The notes beneath the pieces were generated by a model, which ran no database searches, was not told the origin of the DNA, and worked only from the letters and a program-made list of their open reading frames with translations. From positions 124,001-188,000 of the forward strand of contig JANUWI010000004.1 of the NCBI GenBank assembly GCA_025504975.1: a stretch of DNA of 64,000 bases, read 5' to 3'. This document shows positions 44,528 to 57,020 of the stretch, piece after piece (within the stretch, counting starts at the first letter, position 1; each line of letters begins with the position of its first letter). A program made the translations under genes and the position numbers. The DNA is from Plenodomus lindquistii. Taxonomy: Eukaryota; Ascomycota; Dothideomycetes; Pleosporales; Leptosphaeriaceae.

Positions 44528-47500
44528 CTATCCAGAGAACCTAAAGCGTGACGCTTCAAGCCTGCCGAGACCCTCACGTGGCGCGACGTTGCGCCGACGG
44601 TAGCTGGTCGTAAAGTCCTGTAGAATGGTTCTTATCATCCTGACATCGCCAGTCTGGATCCGCTGTCGAATGTTGTTCAGGAAGCGTTCGCTCTCTTGAG
44701 GTGTGATGCTGCCAGGCGGCAACATAGCAACCGTCCCAGCTACCCACTGCGCAACTTGTTCAGGCATGAGCTCAAACAGGTCGAGTAACACGCCAGACGA
44801 GTCGGCGAAGCATCCTTCAGGGAAGCTGTACATCATGCCGGTCATGATACGCTGGACAAGCTCGACACCAGCAGTCATGACAAGTTGCTTGACGCGGTTC
44901 TGCAATTGTTCGGGCACTTCATGGCGCGTATTGTCAAAGCTAGATGATGGCGAGGAGTTACGGCCATAACTGAGCAGATCCCGGAGGAAGTGCAGAACAG
45001 CAATGATCGGATCTTCCTTGAGTAGTACCAGAGAGCTAGAAGCTGCTGACAATATAGTATCCATGAGCTCTGACATGATCGATTCCGAGGGAAAATAAAG
45101 CGCCATGTCAGCTGCAAGACGGAAGAAATCTTCGATAAGATCTGGAAGCTCTTCTGGTGGCAAGTCGCTCAGTATTCTCAAGAAGGTCTTAGCTTGTTGC
45201 TCGTAGAACTGGTAAACGCTGCTTGCCATGCTTGCATCAACCTCGTCCACTCCTTGTGAGAATTCGCGGACGATTGAAGCCGTTGCCCAGAGGAAACATC
45301 CTTGTCTCGACGTGCTGAAGCCCTCGATAAGTTTTGATGCGAGGTCTGCGAGAAGTGGGCGCATCGCAGTTCGGTAAGATAGAACCATGTATCGCCAGCA
45401 CCGACATACGCGTTCCAGGATTGGCACACTCTTGTTGAAATGGGTTATGACGTTTCCAAGCATTGGGAAGATCTCTTGACAGTACTTGACCGCGGGATGT
45501 TCTTGGCCTGGTGGCATCTCTGGCCTGACCACTTCGAAGAAGATAGTCAGGAGGTTGATTTTGTCAGCGAGAAGCTTTTGCTCCGGCTCGTCCTTGGCTT
45601 GGTTTGCGATGGTGACGAGGTGTTGCATGACGGGATCAAGGAAGAGCTTGAGCGTCTGGTATAACTGCTCTGGCGGGACCTTGGCAACCACCGAGGCAAC
45701 ACCCTCAGTGATTTCCTCCTGGCTGCTCATGGGAAGGGTGTTGAGATGCTTTTCGTAGAATTGTTGTAAGGGGCCAATGACATTTACTAGCAGGCCGGCG
45801 CAGTCGTTGCAGAAGAATTTGAATGAAAGAGCGGCTGCTCGAATGACATCTTTGGTAGAATGATCAAAGGCCGCCATGATGAAGTCCAATTGCGGCTGTA
45901 GTGTCTCTGGATGCTGGGCTGTCCATTCAGTATATCGACCCAGGGCCATGACAGCTTGGAATCGAAGTTTATTATGGTCGGGTATTGCTGCAATGAGTGG
46001 AATCAGGCGTGGTAACATGATGTTTTCATCTGGTGGAACCATACGGCCCATGGCCCTCACAGCAAAGAGTGGTGCTTCCAGCTTCTGCCACTCAGGAACG
46101 TTATTTGGTCCGGCCTGGGCCCCGTATACTTGCACCCATTGCTGCATAAGATCGTAAGGTTTTTGGAGGCACTCAACAACGCCCATGACTTCGCAGCAGT
46201 CCTTGAGTACATCTCCCATCTGGTGTCGGAATTCGCGGAACTTCTCTTCTTGTTCTCGATCGCCCTCAAACAAATCTTTCTCATTGCCGCTTTCTGGCTT
46301 CGGAAATTCGAGGTGTCCAATCATGATGTCCACGAGTCTTGAGTATACGTCTATGCACTGCATTCGGGCCTCGGCATACTTTTCGATGGTAAGATACTGC
46401 TTAAGGTCGTACCAGAATTTGAAGGTGTGTGATATGGCATCCTTTTCCTTGTCGAGCGCAGCAGTGGCAAGTATCGCTTCGACAAGAGCACGGAAATCGT
46501 TAGGTAAGCGTGCGATCAGAAGAACCCAGGACTCGCCAGCCTCGGCGAAGATTCTTGCAATGCCCTTGAACTGCTCGGTCTCGTCATCCTGCGCGGTCTG
46601 GGCCAATTTGGGCTGAAGAGCAATGACTTGAGGGTAGAGCGCCATGATGGATTGCAGGGTCTCGTCGACATCACGAGTCTCCGAGATGAGAGCACTCAAG
46701 CACTCGACGGCGGCGTCAAACGGATCGTCGTGGGACAGGTCGTCAATGATTACTTTGAGGAGAGGCGAGTTGATGATGGAGTCGAGCGGTATCTCGCGTA
46801 TCCACGAAGTGATACAGTTCAGCAGTTGGGGGTTCTGAGCAGCCGCGGCTAGGGCGTGTTAGTAGAGCGGCATGTTGAGCAGGAGGGACACATACGCGAA
46901 GATGTGGCGTATCGAATGAGAAGTTCCAGGGCTTGCTGGGCGTTGTCTTCAATCAATTCACTTGTCCTCATTGTCAACTCGTGTTCCTGACCACCAAATA
47001 TTAGACTGTTATTCCACTATCACATGTCGACACGTCGGGCAGATGGCGCGGGCTGGTGAGGCGGGACGGCTCGTTCGGACGTACTGTGAGTGCGATCTTT
47101 CGTCCATGCGTGACTTCCTCGGGGAGAACGCGGAGAAAGTCCAGGACGCAGGGCAGAGTTGCTGCATCTGTGCCCAGCGTGTTGACAACGTCTTTGAGGA
47201 CATCCTTCCATTCTGTCATCTGTATGGCCAGATTGGCCAGGCACACGCACAGCTGCAGCCTGATGGGCTTTGGGCCAGAATGGAAGGTTGCCAGATTCCG
47301 CATAATGGAGGCGCGCAGCTCTGGCAGTTGTGCGCGGGGCACCTGGTGGAGGTCGTATACAATCTGGGTGCGTCAGTGGGGGGACGCCTGCGAACGAGCG
47401 TGGCGACGCACCTTGCCCTTGAGCGTGGTAGCAGCAAAGAGCTTGGCCGCTGCATCGGCCGAATTCGACTCGAGCATGGCCAGCGTCGTCGTCCATGCCT

Positions 47501-47688
47501 CTTGCTACGGCCGTCCGTCAGCGCACCGTGCCAATGACCGAGGCCTGCTGCATCCAACCTACCGACTTCTGGAACTGCTCCAGAAACTGATGTGCCTGCT
47601 CTTTCTGCTCGCGACTGGCGCCCGACTGCATAGTGCTGTGCGCCGCCATGACCGGGTCGAAGACGTGCTGGGCTCCGTTGGCCGCCAT
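44528..47688 (-). CDS. Karyopherin Mtr10/transportin-3, 5 exons, 969 aa
   Basis: Mtr10 is an importin-beta family receptor that imports SR-like RNA-binding proteins and affects tRNA traffic. Exons: 47688-47563, 47504-47412, 47363-47085, 46986-46896, 46848-44528. The amino terminus has QAHQFLEQFQKSQEAW (importin-beta N-terminal type helix pair) and MLESNSADAAAKLFAATTLKGK. HEAT-like helices continue to the end. Markers of the Mtr10/TNPO3 subgroup include EAPLFAVRAMGRMVPPDEN, RFQAVMALGRYTEWTAQHPE, LSFKFFCNDCAGLL and the terminal FTTSYRRRNVAPREGLGRLE. It is divergent from SME1, with 361 bp between the starts. Confidence 0.94.
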
Positions 47689-48049
47689 GCTGAGGCTGTT
47701 CCGAGCAGATGGTGGGGGCTCCGGCAGCGGACGATGCTCGGGGGGAGGAGGGGAACGGGGGGCGGCGACGGGGTGGTTCTTATGGGGCAGCGCGCATGCA
47801 CTCTATGGGGACGCTGGGTGTGTTATGGAGAGAGGTGGGGGGCGAGGGCGAATGGAGGAGCAAGTTGGTTGTCTTGGTGGGTTGGAAGTTGCATTCGGTC
47901 GCAACTTAGTGCCAAGCTCAGACCCGCCCAAATTGTTCGCGGCAGTCAGGCGCAGCTTCTCCTCCGCCGCTCTCCCCACACGGTCGCCCATTCCACGAGC
48001 GCAAACACTCTGCACCCCCATACCACGCCAGACCTTCCCTTCTCTCACC

Positions 48050-48507
48050 ATGGATCGACGTGGAGGTGAGTGCTGCCATGCTACTGCACGACTACCAGCT
48101 GACTTTAACCAGGCCGCGGCGGAGGAAAAGGTACGACCTGGCTCACACGCGCACAGGCAATGAGACACCACGCAAACTAATGCGCCTGCAGTCCTCCTCC
48201 CCCCAATCAACTTCATCTTCAAACTGCTACAGTCTCGCGCGACTGTCTCAGTATGGCTTTACGAGAACCTGGGACTGCGTATTGAGGGAAAGCTTAGGGT
48301 ACGCCTAGATGAGCTGCACACACTCGCATTCTCTCTGCAGCACGGGAACTGACTGCCGCCTAGGGCTTCGATGAGTTCATGAACTTGGTCATCGACGACG
48401 CCGTCGAGGTTACGCTGGCGAAGAAGGATGCGCCCGAAGAGAGGCGCAAAGTTGGCCAAATCCTGCTCAAGGGCGACAACATCTCGCTCATCCAGCAGCT
48501 GCAATAA
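48050..48507 (+). CDS. Small nuclear ribonucleoprotein SmE, 4 exons, 94 aa
   Basis: SmE is one of the seven Sm-ring proteins of spliceosomal snRNPs. Exons: 48050-48065, 48113-48130, 48192-48298, 48364-48507; the first two are 16 and 18 nt. The product begins MDRRGGRGGGKVLLPPINFI, then Sm1 motif residues (VSVWLYENLGLRIEGKLRGF...DEFMNLVIDDA in two parts) and Sm2 motif (GQILLKGDNISLI) ending QQLQ. No unspliced frame contains it. It is convergent with the FAU1-type gene, 152 bp between stops. Confidence 0.95.
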
Positions 48508-48659
48508 GCGCCCAACGTGGCTGCGGCTTCACGAGTCGACTTTTACGCGTCCAACACGAAACGCGTGTGTTTTCTGGAGGACGACACTAGCTCAGGGCGT
48601 CATGTAGGAATCATCTATGGAAGCGGTGTAGATTTCTAGCGAGACTTGGATGTGGCACA

Positions 48660-49462
48660 CTAGGCTTCTGCGCGACGAAGCTCGCCGTCACCGGTTATCA
48701 CGGCATCGAGGCGATAGTCTGACGGTCCCATGGGCACCGCTTCGTCTGGAGGCAGGAATTGCTCGGTCAATGAAAGACCGACTTTGATGTGGTCAGTTAG
48801 CCCTTCACATACACAATACCAGTAGTTCTTACCGCGAAAAGGCATGTGCGATGCTTGGTGACAGCGCGTCAGGAAGTAGTCGTAGAAGCCTTTGCCGTGT
48901 CCGAGTCGGCCGAAGCTGGAATCGAAAGCCATGCCGGGCATGACGATCAAGTCAAGGCCTGAAGCCTGATGGCTATTTATGCAAGCTTGTCCATCTGTGA
49001 TGCCTTTGCCGCCAAAGCAGTTTGCGCGTGACGGGATCGAGTCTTTGCCGGGGGTGGGAATGTTCCAGCCGTCAGGTTCCAGCGACTGAAAGTCATTCAT
49101 CGAGTGCAACTCCAGCATGTCCATGATGGACGTGGGCTGTCCTTGTCGAGGCTCACTCGGCTGATAGGTGTAAGGAATAAAGACTTGTTTGCCTTGAGCA
49201 AGAGCATCTCGCACAATGCTAGACGTGTTGATCTCGCCTGTAGGCATGGAGAGATAGACGCTTATCCTCTGAGCGGCTCGATACTCTGGCATGGACAAGA
49301 GCGTCTTGGTGGCATTGGATGCTGAGCAGACATGAGCCTTGGCGTGTGGGTGGATGCGTCTGACGTACTCTGCGATGCAGCTGCAGCATCAGAAACACTG
49401 TTCAAAACATGCCTAATCTTGTTCCTAAGCTCTTTTTTGGCCTGTGCTAGTGACCCCGCCAT
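48660..49462 (-). CDS. 5-formyltetrahydrofolate cyclo-ligase (Fau1/MTHFS), 3 exons, 234 aa
   Basis: The enzyme converts 5-formyl-THF to 5,10-methenyl-THF with ATP. Exons: 49462-49369, 49321-48833, 48781-48660. The start has AKKELRNKIRHVL (substrate-binding Lys/Arg region). Family motifs are ISVYLSMPTGEINT, DLIVMPGMAFDSSFGRLGHGKGFYD as the ATP-binding GRGGGYYD-type loop, and LTEQFLPPDEAVPMGPSDYRLDAVIT at the end (given here in parts: EQFLP, DEAVPMGPSDYRLDAVIT). The gene is divergent from ROT1. It belongs to the same folate network as the HPPK-DHPS gene about 20 kb away. Confidence 0.94.
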
Positions 49463-49842
49463 GACCCCGTTCGCCTTTGCTCAATCGTGTTCCTGAAATA
49501 GTTCCGGGGTGGTGCCGCTAGGCTACTTTTGTTACCGGCCCTGCTGTTGGGTGGGTTGGCGTGGTGTTGCACCGCGGCGCTTGGGCAATTTCTAACCACC
49601 AGGCCACCGGCTGTTCGGTGTGGTGTTGTGGTGTCGGGCCCGAAGAGGTGTGAATGCACGTGCAAGAAGCGAAGTCACACGTGCGACGAATTGACTAGTG
49701 AAAGAGCAGCGGGCGCGGTCGAGTCGGGGTGGGTTGGATCTGCAGCTAGCCGCAGCCGCCTACAATCCTGGCGCATTCCAACACGCAACGAGTCGTCGCC
49801 GCCTCCTGTTGCGCCCTGGCACCTGCAACTCCAACCACACAC

Positions 49843-49870
49843 CCACCACCACCACCACCACCACCACCAC
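49843..49870. repeat. (CCA)n trinucleotide repeat in the ROT1 leader
   Basis: About nine CCA units lie about 130 bp before the ROT1 start codon, within a pyrimidine-rich + strand likely to be its 5' UTR or promoter. Confidence 0.85.
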
Positions 49871-49997
49871 TGCTCTCCCCACCACCCACCGCGCTCCCAT
49901 CGCATCGCCGCGCTCCCTCACCCTCGTGTAACCCACGGCTGTCCAGCGCACACACTCGCTACACATCGCTCGCCGCGCCCACATCACCGCCGCCGCC

Positions 49998-50938
49998 ATG
50001 GTGTCAAGATTGGCAGCGCTGCTGCTTTCCGGAATCGCCATGCTGCAGGTGCATGCGCAGACAGTCCCCACCCCCACCGATATAGTGGGTACTTGGAACA
50101 GCAAGGCGAATTCGACATCGACAGGACCAGTGAGGAGTCCCTTCTCTATTCCAGGACTGCGCAATACAGTAGGGCTAACCGCTTGCGTTCCCAGGACTTT
50201 TACAATCCCGTCGAGGAGAAGTTCATAGAACCCAAACATCCAGGAATCAGCTACTCCTTCTCCGCAGACGGCAGCTACGAGTCGGCTTACTATCGAGCAA
50301 TCGCAAATCGTACGTCCTACCCACTTTCCTTGTCCTAGACAAAGTCGCAACTGCAACTCCCACTGCGCCATTTGGTCAATCAAAGTTCAACTAACATTAT
50401 ACAGCACAAAACCCAAAATGCCCAAAGGGTATCATCCAATGGCAGCACGGTTCCTTCCAGAAATTTGCAAACGGCTCCCTCACAACGGCCCCCATCAAAG
50501 TCGACGGCCGCCAACTCTACTCCGACCCATGTTCATTCAAGAACGCAATTTACACGCGCTACAATGCCAGCGAGCTCTTCGAGGTGCGTCCTTGTTTCCC
50601 GTCTCTCCACAAACCTCGGTTCACTAACCAGACATCAGCGCTACGAAGTAATGACAGACCCCTACCACAAGATTCCCCGCCTGAACCTATACAAATTCGA
50701 CGGCTCACCCATCATGCCTCTCTACCTCGCCCAGTCGCCGCCCAAGATGCTTCCCACAACCACTCTCAACCCGCTCGTCAGTGCCACCGCCAAGCCAGGC
50801 AAGGTCAAGCGCGGAGAGGTGCCCAGCCCACACGACGTGCTCTTCAAGCGGACAACAGGAGCATATGGCGCAAACCAGTGGTGGTGGTTTGGCGTGCTCA
50901 TGACTGCTAGCGGTGGTGTACTGTACTTTTTCTTCTGA
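49998..50938 (+). CDS. ER chaperone-like protein Rot1, 4 exons, 241 aa
   Basis: Rot1 is an essential ER membrane protein needed for beta-1,6-glucan/cell-wall synthesis and glycoprotein folding in yeast. Exons: 49998-50129, 50195-50309, 50405-50583, 50639-50938. A signal peptide (MVSRLAALLLSGIAMLQVHA) is followed by the family's GTWNSKANSTSTGP-DFYNPVEE junction, EPKHPGISYSFSADGSYE, CPKGIIQWQHGSF, DGRQLYSDPC, RYNASELFE-RYEVMTDPYH and LNLYKFDGSPIMPLYL blocks. A carboxy-terminal membrane helix (WWWFGVLMTASGGVLYFFF) ends the protein. Several N-x-S/T sites lie in the lumenal part. Confidence 0.93.
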
Positions 50939-53020
50939 GCATGGTTACGCGAGTCCAATGGTGTAATAGTCGAGTCGAGCAGAGGAGACAGGCAGCATGA
51001 AGATGATGTAAGGAGGACACTACATGAACATTGGGAAGGCGTATTCGGAGTTGTGCAGCAATACCTTGTTCCTACGTCAGGCTAAACGGTTACCCAACGC
51101 GCGAGTCGGGGTATCTCAAGTGGATCCCGGTTTCCAAAGCGGGTTTTTTTGTGATTTTATCTTTGACACACGCACGATTTTTATATAGAAGTATTCAGTG
51201 GGATGTGAAGAGCTTCAAAACAGGCAATTCGCGGTTCCATTTTTCTTGTGTGTAGTAGATGGAGAAGGAGTGGGGAGTCCTCAAGTCGAATGACTTGGAT
51301 ATCGTCACCAATACTTTTGTCATCCATCTTGGTTAATAGAATATTTAGCGTTCTTGCCCATTTCATGTTTTCACAGCCAAGGAGAGGAAGTCATTCATTT
51401 TTTTTTCCCTCATAACAAAGATCTTTAAAAGGTTTTTTTGCTGGGTATGCCTTTGCTTGTTATGAGTGTACTCTACTCTATACCTATCTACATTTTAAGT
51501 AATGCTTTGCTTGTTTCTACCTTGAATACAGCACCAACCGTCAATATCAATACCAGTATCAATATCAACATCTCCTTCCGCTTTCTTACATACATACATA
51601 CACATACCCCCATACGCACCACCGCCACTCCTCCTCCTCCTCCTCCTCCCTTCTCCTTCTCCTTCTCCTTGCCCCGCACTTCCTTCATGCACCGGTGTGC
51701 ACACTACGCGATACCATACCATACTATACCATACCGTTACATACAAACGCGTGAATTCGAGCAAGCATCGTTGTTGGAGCTAGTACTAGTACTAGTATCA
51801 ACTGTCTGAGAAACTGTGTATATATACGTAGAGAGAAATGTATAGCGTGGGGGGATAGTAAGGGTATGAGATGGTGGGTTTACTATTGTTTGAGCGGATA
51901 GGGTGGGATGGGATGGGATGGGATGGGAGGGATAGGATGGGAGAGGAGAGGAGAGGAGAGGATGACGGGTAGGATATAGGCCAGGATAGGTTAGGTTAGG
52001 TTAGGTTACGTTGTGGTATGGCGTGTATTGCGATAACACCATCCACACCCCCTCATCGTCTCGTCATCTACCCTTAACTTAACACCCCTAGTAATCTTAT
52101 ATCCTCTACTCTACTCTACCATCCAAACATCATACCAATGCTTTATTCTCACCCACTATTATATATTCCCAGCGCACAACACCCACCCACCCACACCCAC
52201 CCGCTTCCAAGGTCCAAGCGGTAAATTCACAGTATGCGAGTTAAACTTCTTCCTTCTCCCTTTTATTTTTCACCTTCCCCCCCCCAGGGCCGTGAGATGG
52301 CAGCTGTGTGCGTGTTGTGTTGTGTAGTGTGTGCGTGGGTCGTGTATCTATTTTCATTCTCGTAATACATTCATTCATCCATTCATATGCTGTGAAATGC
52401 GTCCCCCCGCGCGTGTGCGACACAAGCAGCGCACATGCACATTATTTCCTGTTTTTGCAGAAGAAGCGTGTGAAATGCGCTTTTTCTTTTTCATGCGTGT
52501 GGGAACTGTGATTGTTGAAATGTTCGAGGCAGACGTGTCGTTTGCCTCTTGGATGTCGTTGTTTTTTTGCGAGGGTTGAGAAAAGTGTTGGTTTGCAAGG
52601 GGATTCGTGTGAGGGGTTTGGACTTAGGGAGAGTGTAGGATTGTGGGATTGTAGGAAGGAGATGGTGTGATATGGTTGTGGGGTTGAGACGTTTTGCATG
52701 AACTTCTTTGGGGTTTAGGAAGGATGTGTTTGGTATATCGTGCTTGTGTCGTGTCCATTCCTCCCTCTTTGGGGTTTTCTTCTTTCTTCTGGTGTTAGGA
52801 ATTGTTGTTCTGCCATGGTGATTTGTCTTGCTGGTGATTGATCCTTTTCTTCTCTCACATCTTTGCCGGTGAGAGTTATGGTCCACGTCCACCGCGATTG
52901 ATGAAGGCGCAATTTTGTGGTCAAGCGCGCTCATCTTCCATCTCTCAGCGAAGACGGTAGCGATCATCTGTGATGAACAGTATCTTGCCGTCAATCTCCC
53001 TCCGCTTCGGTATCGCCTCC
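50939..53020. other. Low-complexity intergenic region between ROT1 and a Zn2Cys6 gene
   Basis: About 2 kb between two convergent stops, with no supportable gene. It holds a run of simple sequences: CTC/CTT tract (about 51624-51668), ACCAT units (about 51706-51736), GGGAT, GAGAG and GGTTA arrays (51898-52010), and pyrimidine- then purine-rich stretches. Long ORFs here are products of these tracts. Confidence 0.65.
51898..52010. repeat. Compound minisatellite: (GGGAT)n, (GAGAG)n, (GGTTA)n
   Basis: The + strand reads GGGAT repeats (about 51900-51930), then GAGAG repeats (about 51938-51960), then four GGTTA units (about 51986-52007). The last resemble telomere-type TTAGG but are pentamers, few in number and inside a gene-rich region, so this is not a telomere. 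Confidence 0.8.
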
Positions 53021-56000
53021 CTACAATCCAAATCTCTCCAATCCAGCTCTCAGCTCTTCTTCTGTGCCCAACAAATTGAGCGCCCAAGGCGATACCCTGC
53101 TCTTGACAATGAACCTGTTATCTCCACCAGCAGATCCTCTTCCACTTCCCTGTCCCTGACCCTCCACACCTTGCCGATCATGCTCCTCATGCACCCTAGC
53201 TCCCTTACCATAATCATTCTTCTCTTTTGCCCTCCAACCCGCCGCTATCGAGACCTCCTCCAACACCAATGAACCCTCCTCGCCCGCTCTCCTCGTCCTC
53301 CTCTTATATGGCGGTCCTCTACCCATACTTGCCGCCTTCTCCCACGCCGTCTCACACCCTCTTGCTATGATACCTGAAGATGCCCATCCCGTACGACGAT
53401 CGATCTCGAGGAGTCTCGAAATCAGCCATTCGCGTTGGGTGGGGTCCTGAAATTGCACACCCGCAAAGAAGAGCGACATTGTGGATTCAGTTAGTACTGC
53501 GCCCAGGAAAGGCGACAAGTCTTCCCCTAGAGGAATTTGCATGCCCGCAGTTATACGGCCAATGAGCATGGCGTAGGGTTGTGTAGCTGTAGCGCACACT
53601 CCAGCTGCCATATGTGCTGCTGGCGGCATGGCAGGATGAGAGCGAAGCAGAATGATCTTGGCTAGGTGGACCAGTGTCCAGAGAATGCTAATGTCGTAGG
53701 TACGGTGTATGAGTGCTGGGCCAAAAGGTGTCATATTGCTCGGGCTGCTTCCTCCCGGTACGGGTGGATAGAACTCTGTAGGCAAGGGCGCGAAAGAGTC
53801 TGTGTCGGCAAGAATCCGTGCAACGGATGCGTGGGCTGCAGAGATGGCGTTCCACTCTTCCAGAGACTCTTCATATGCGGCTGGTAGATCACCAAATTTG
53901 GGTCGAGCCGCATGAGGTGTTTTTGGAGAGCGTTGGTAATTCGGGTTCTCATAACTGGGAAGGAGTGGGGCTTGAGGAGGCGCTGGCGCCATGCCGTAAA
54001 AGTTGGGCATACCAGGCGGTGGACCACTTGGAGGACTTTGACCTCGACCACCAGAAGGAGGTGGCCCTGGAGGTCCTCCCTGCGGGGGACCAAAGCCTGG
54101 TGGAGGTGGACCTTTCCATCCTGGAGGTGGACCTTGCATATGTGGAGGGCCCGTGGGTGTAGCAGGTGTAGCACGCTGATCTCCCTGGCCTCGTCCTGCT
54201 GAAGGTGGGGGCCCCATGCTCCCAAATCCGGGCATATCTGGTCTTGGTCTCCATCCTCCATCATGATCCACCTGTCGAAGTTTGCGTTCTCGGTCTCGAA
54301 CAGTAAAATCTGCGATGCGGCCGAGTAAAAGTATGACGTGATCATGCGAACCGTAAAGCGCATCGGCGCGACCGAGGGGGGCTCGAGGTGGACAGTCGGA
54401 CCACTTTCGGTAGGGGTTACTGCGCAGGTGTCAACTTTTTGCGCAAAACGTGTTGGCTGCAAACTCACATCAAAGAGTTACCGCTGATGATGCTCTGATA
54501 CACATCGTGCCTCGCATATGACCAGTACAAATCTTGTAACGTTTCGAAGCTTCTCAAGTCCAACTTGCCTGGTAGGTCTGACCTCGCCTCTTGCCTTGCT
54601 CCGTTCTCTTCGAATATGGTTCCGAATTCGTCATAACTGACCGCCTTGCCTACAATGGTACTCACCACGCGCTCGTCAGGCATCATTGCGCGTTCCTCCA
54701 GCCTAGGGTCTAGCTGCCTCTGGTCCATAATCATCTCGGGGTTCTGAGATTGATGTTGCCATTCCTGTGCCATCTGTGCAGCTTTCAGACAACGCGCTTC
54801 GCGAGTAAGCGAGCGGAAGTTGAGCTCAGTGAGAAGTCGCTGGGCTCCTACCAAGTGCGTGGACCATTTGACATGTTCTGCCATCCAGACTTCGTAATAT
54901 GCAAGTAGCATTGAGGTTGCCAGTGTAGACACGGATAGACGTTTCTTCGCATTTCCGAGTGAGCGGAAGAGTCGCTTAATTGAGTACGCGTAGTGTTTGT
55001 AGGACGGTGTGATCGACGCGCCCTGTAAGCGTGCAATGTGCAAACTTGCAATCGCTAACATCGCGTGCAAAAGTCCCTGGTTCGTGAGGGCTTTCAATGG
55101 TAGTATGTATGTCCACAATCCTTGTTGGACGGGAGGTGCTGCTCCTTCGAAAATCAGCGTGGAGTTTCTAGGATTTCGCTCATATATCGATAACGTAGGT
55201 CCTGTCTAATAGCAGAGTCAGCAATTGTTATGTAGCCTGGTAGACATGCTTTTCGAGAAAAGCGGCATTGTGCTCTCTGTGCACCTCAGTCACAGTGGGG
55301 TGACTCTCTGGGATAGTCGCTCTTGTACTAATAGTGTAGAGCTTCGGTAGTCAACATACCACGTGAATGTAGTGTGCGAACACTCGAGCGGTCTTGGGGT
55401 TCCTCAGTGGACTCGCGGCATATTCTGGCTTGTAGTGCGATAAGAGATCGTCATAAATGAAAGCGTCGTAGCGGCGAATGCCCAATTCATTGGTGTTTTC
55501 GTTGTGTATACGGCGAATGTTGTTGAACTCGGAGCTTGCAAGTAGGGCTTCTTCGTCGCTCATGTCCATGCCGAGCATTTCCTCGTCGGATTGTACATCC
55601 CAATAGTCGTCGTCTGCATTCTCGATCGCGGCCTCGTCGAGTGCTTGCGTGGGACTGGCATAATCCTCGTCGCTAAAAGCGTTCATCGGAAGATTGAGCT
55701 GGTTTCTTCGTGGGGGAGGCACGGCAATAGGTTGCTCTGTTTACATTGGTTAGCTGTGAGCTCGGTCGCTAGTAGGCGCGTAAGGAGTTTTGGCTCTACT
55801 TCAAGAGAAGTGACCAACTTAACACGAGGTATTCTATTGCGCATGGGTCTTGATGACGGAGATGTGTGCACAAATTTGACGGAGAAAGGATGTATACGAT
55901 TGGTCTCAGAAAGGAAGATAATGATGGTCATTGGGGTATACGAAGTATGTAACTAAACACGGGACATACCGAGGACAGATTGCGGCATATACTTTACATC

Positions 56001-57020
56001 TGGCGTCAAATCATGAGTGGGTATATGGGCAGACGGATAACTCGAATGGCTGAAGTCTGCATGAGAAACAGTTGGGAGTAGGTTATATGACCCTGCTTGG
56101 CTCATATCCGCTATATCGGCTTGTGGTGCATGGATGGGGGCTTGAGGGTGGTTGTTATAGCGCCGCGGTACGGATTGAGGCTCTCTATACTGGGCATACT
56201 GGTCGCTCTGGGGAGAACCACTCGACTGTGGACGATAGACGCCTCCGGCATCTCTTTGAGAGGCCGTGGAATATTGTTGCTGGTAGAGCGATGGCTGAGG
56301 TAGATTTTGAGGATACGTGGGTTTGGACTCGGTAGTGTCATGGTACAACACCGGCGTTGACGGATATGCTGGATTATGATTATAGGGAGGATTGTCTTGA
56401 TAGCTGCCGTGTGCCTCGTGTGTGAACTGAGATGGATTGCTTGGGTGAACTGGGGAAGGTTGCGGAAAATACGATGTCGCCGGAATTGGCAAAGGGTGGA
56501 GGGGAGAATGGAGTGGTTGCTGATAGATTGGTGACTGCACTGGCTGTTGATACTCCACGTTCTGGCCATAGCCGCTGTGCATTCCTTGGTGTTCTTGAAG
56601 CACGCTATGCGTGGGATTCGCGCTGGAGAAGTCAAAGTCCACTGATGATCGGGGCTGTACTGAAATGTGTAGATTTTCCTGGGGTGGTGCGGGCTGCTCA
56701 GGCGTTCTGTACTGTTGATTGCGTGTTCCTGGGAGCATCGACGTGTGATATTGGATGGTGCTCACCACGCCGGGGTGATTTGGCCAGTCTCCAATCGGCG
56801 GCTTGAAGACGACACGCTGATTATAGCCCTCGCACTGCCGCTTTGATTTGATGCAGTTTCCGCAAGTCGGTCGCTCTTCTCCACATTTGATGCGACGCTT
56901 CCGGCATGTGAGGCAACCGGTTTTGGTCCTCTTTCTCATCTTGGTTGATGAGCCTGCTACGGCTGGTGGTGATGCATCACCAACCCCACCTGAGACGGCT
57001 TCCGGATGTGCAGTGGCCAT
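53021..57020 (-). CDS. Zn2Cys6 regulator with Fungal_trans_2-type domain (Acr-2/ArcA-like), 4 exons, 1187 aa
   Basis: Exons: 57020-55970, 55736-55360, 55205-54469, 54419-53021. Six Cys at residues 36, 39, 46, 53, 56 and 63 (GCLTCRKRRIKC, CGNCIKSKRQC) form the zinc cluster. A 270-residue Pro/Gln/Tyr/Ser-rich region follows. The helical regulatory domain spans exons 2-3: FAHYIHV-TGPTLSIYERNP, LLHAMLAIASLHIARLQGA, LLAYYEVWMAEHVKWSTHL, YWSYARHDVYQSIISGNSL, typical of the PF11951 group. Exon 4 has a Pro/Gly-rich insert at about residues 780-850 (GPPPSAGRG, GPPPPGFGPPQGGPPGPPP), then a further helical domain with hydrophobic segments (TYDISILWTLVHLAKIILL). Every junction keeps frame. Targets are unknown. 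Confidence 0.9.

Noticed and set aside
47056..48069. 337-codon + strand ORF between MTR10 and SmE
   Set aside because: It is antisense to the first MTR10 exons and runs into the shared promoter; no domain.
51986..52010. TTAGG-like array as telomere or subtelomere
   Set aside because: Only four pentamers, not hexamers, flanked by conserved housekeeping genes on both sides.
52491..53087. 198-codon - strand ORF beyond the end of the large Zn2Cys6 gene
   Set aside because: It overlaps the end of that gene in another frame and continues into low-complexity 3' sequence; the composition is basic and domainless.
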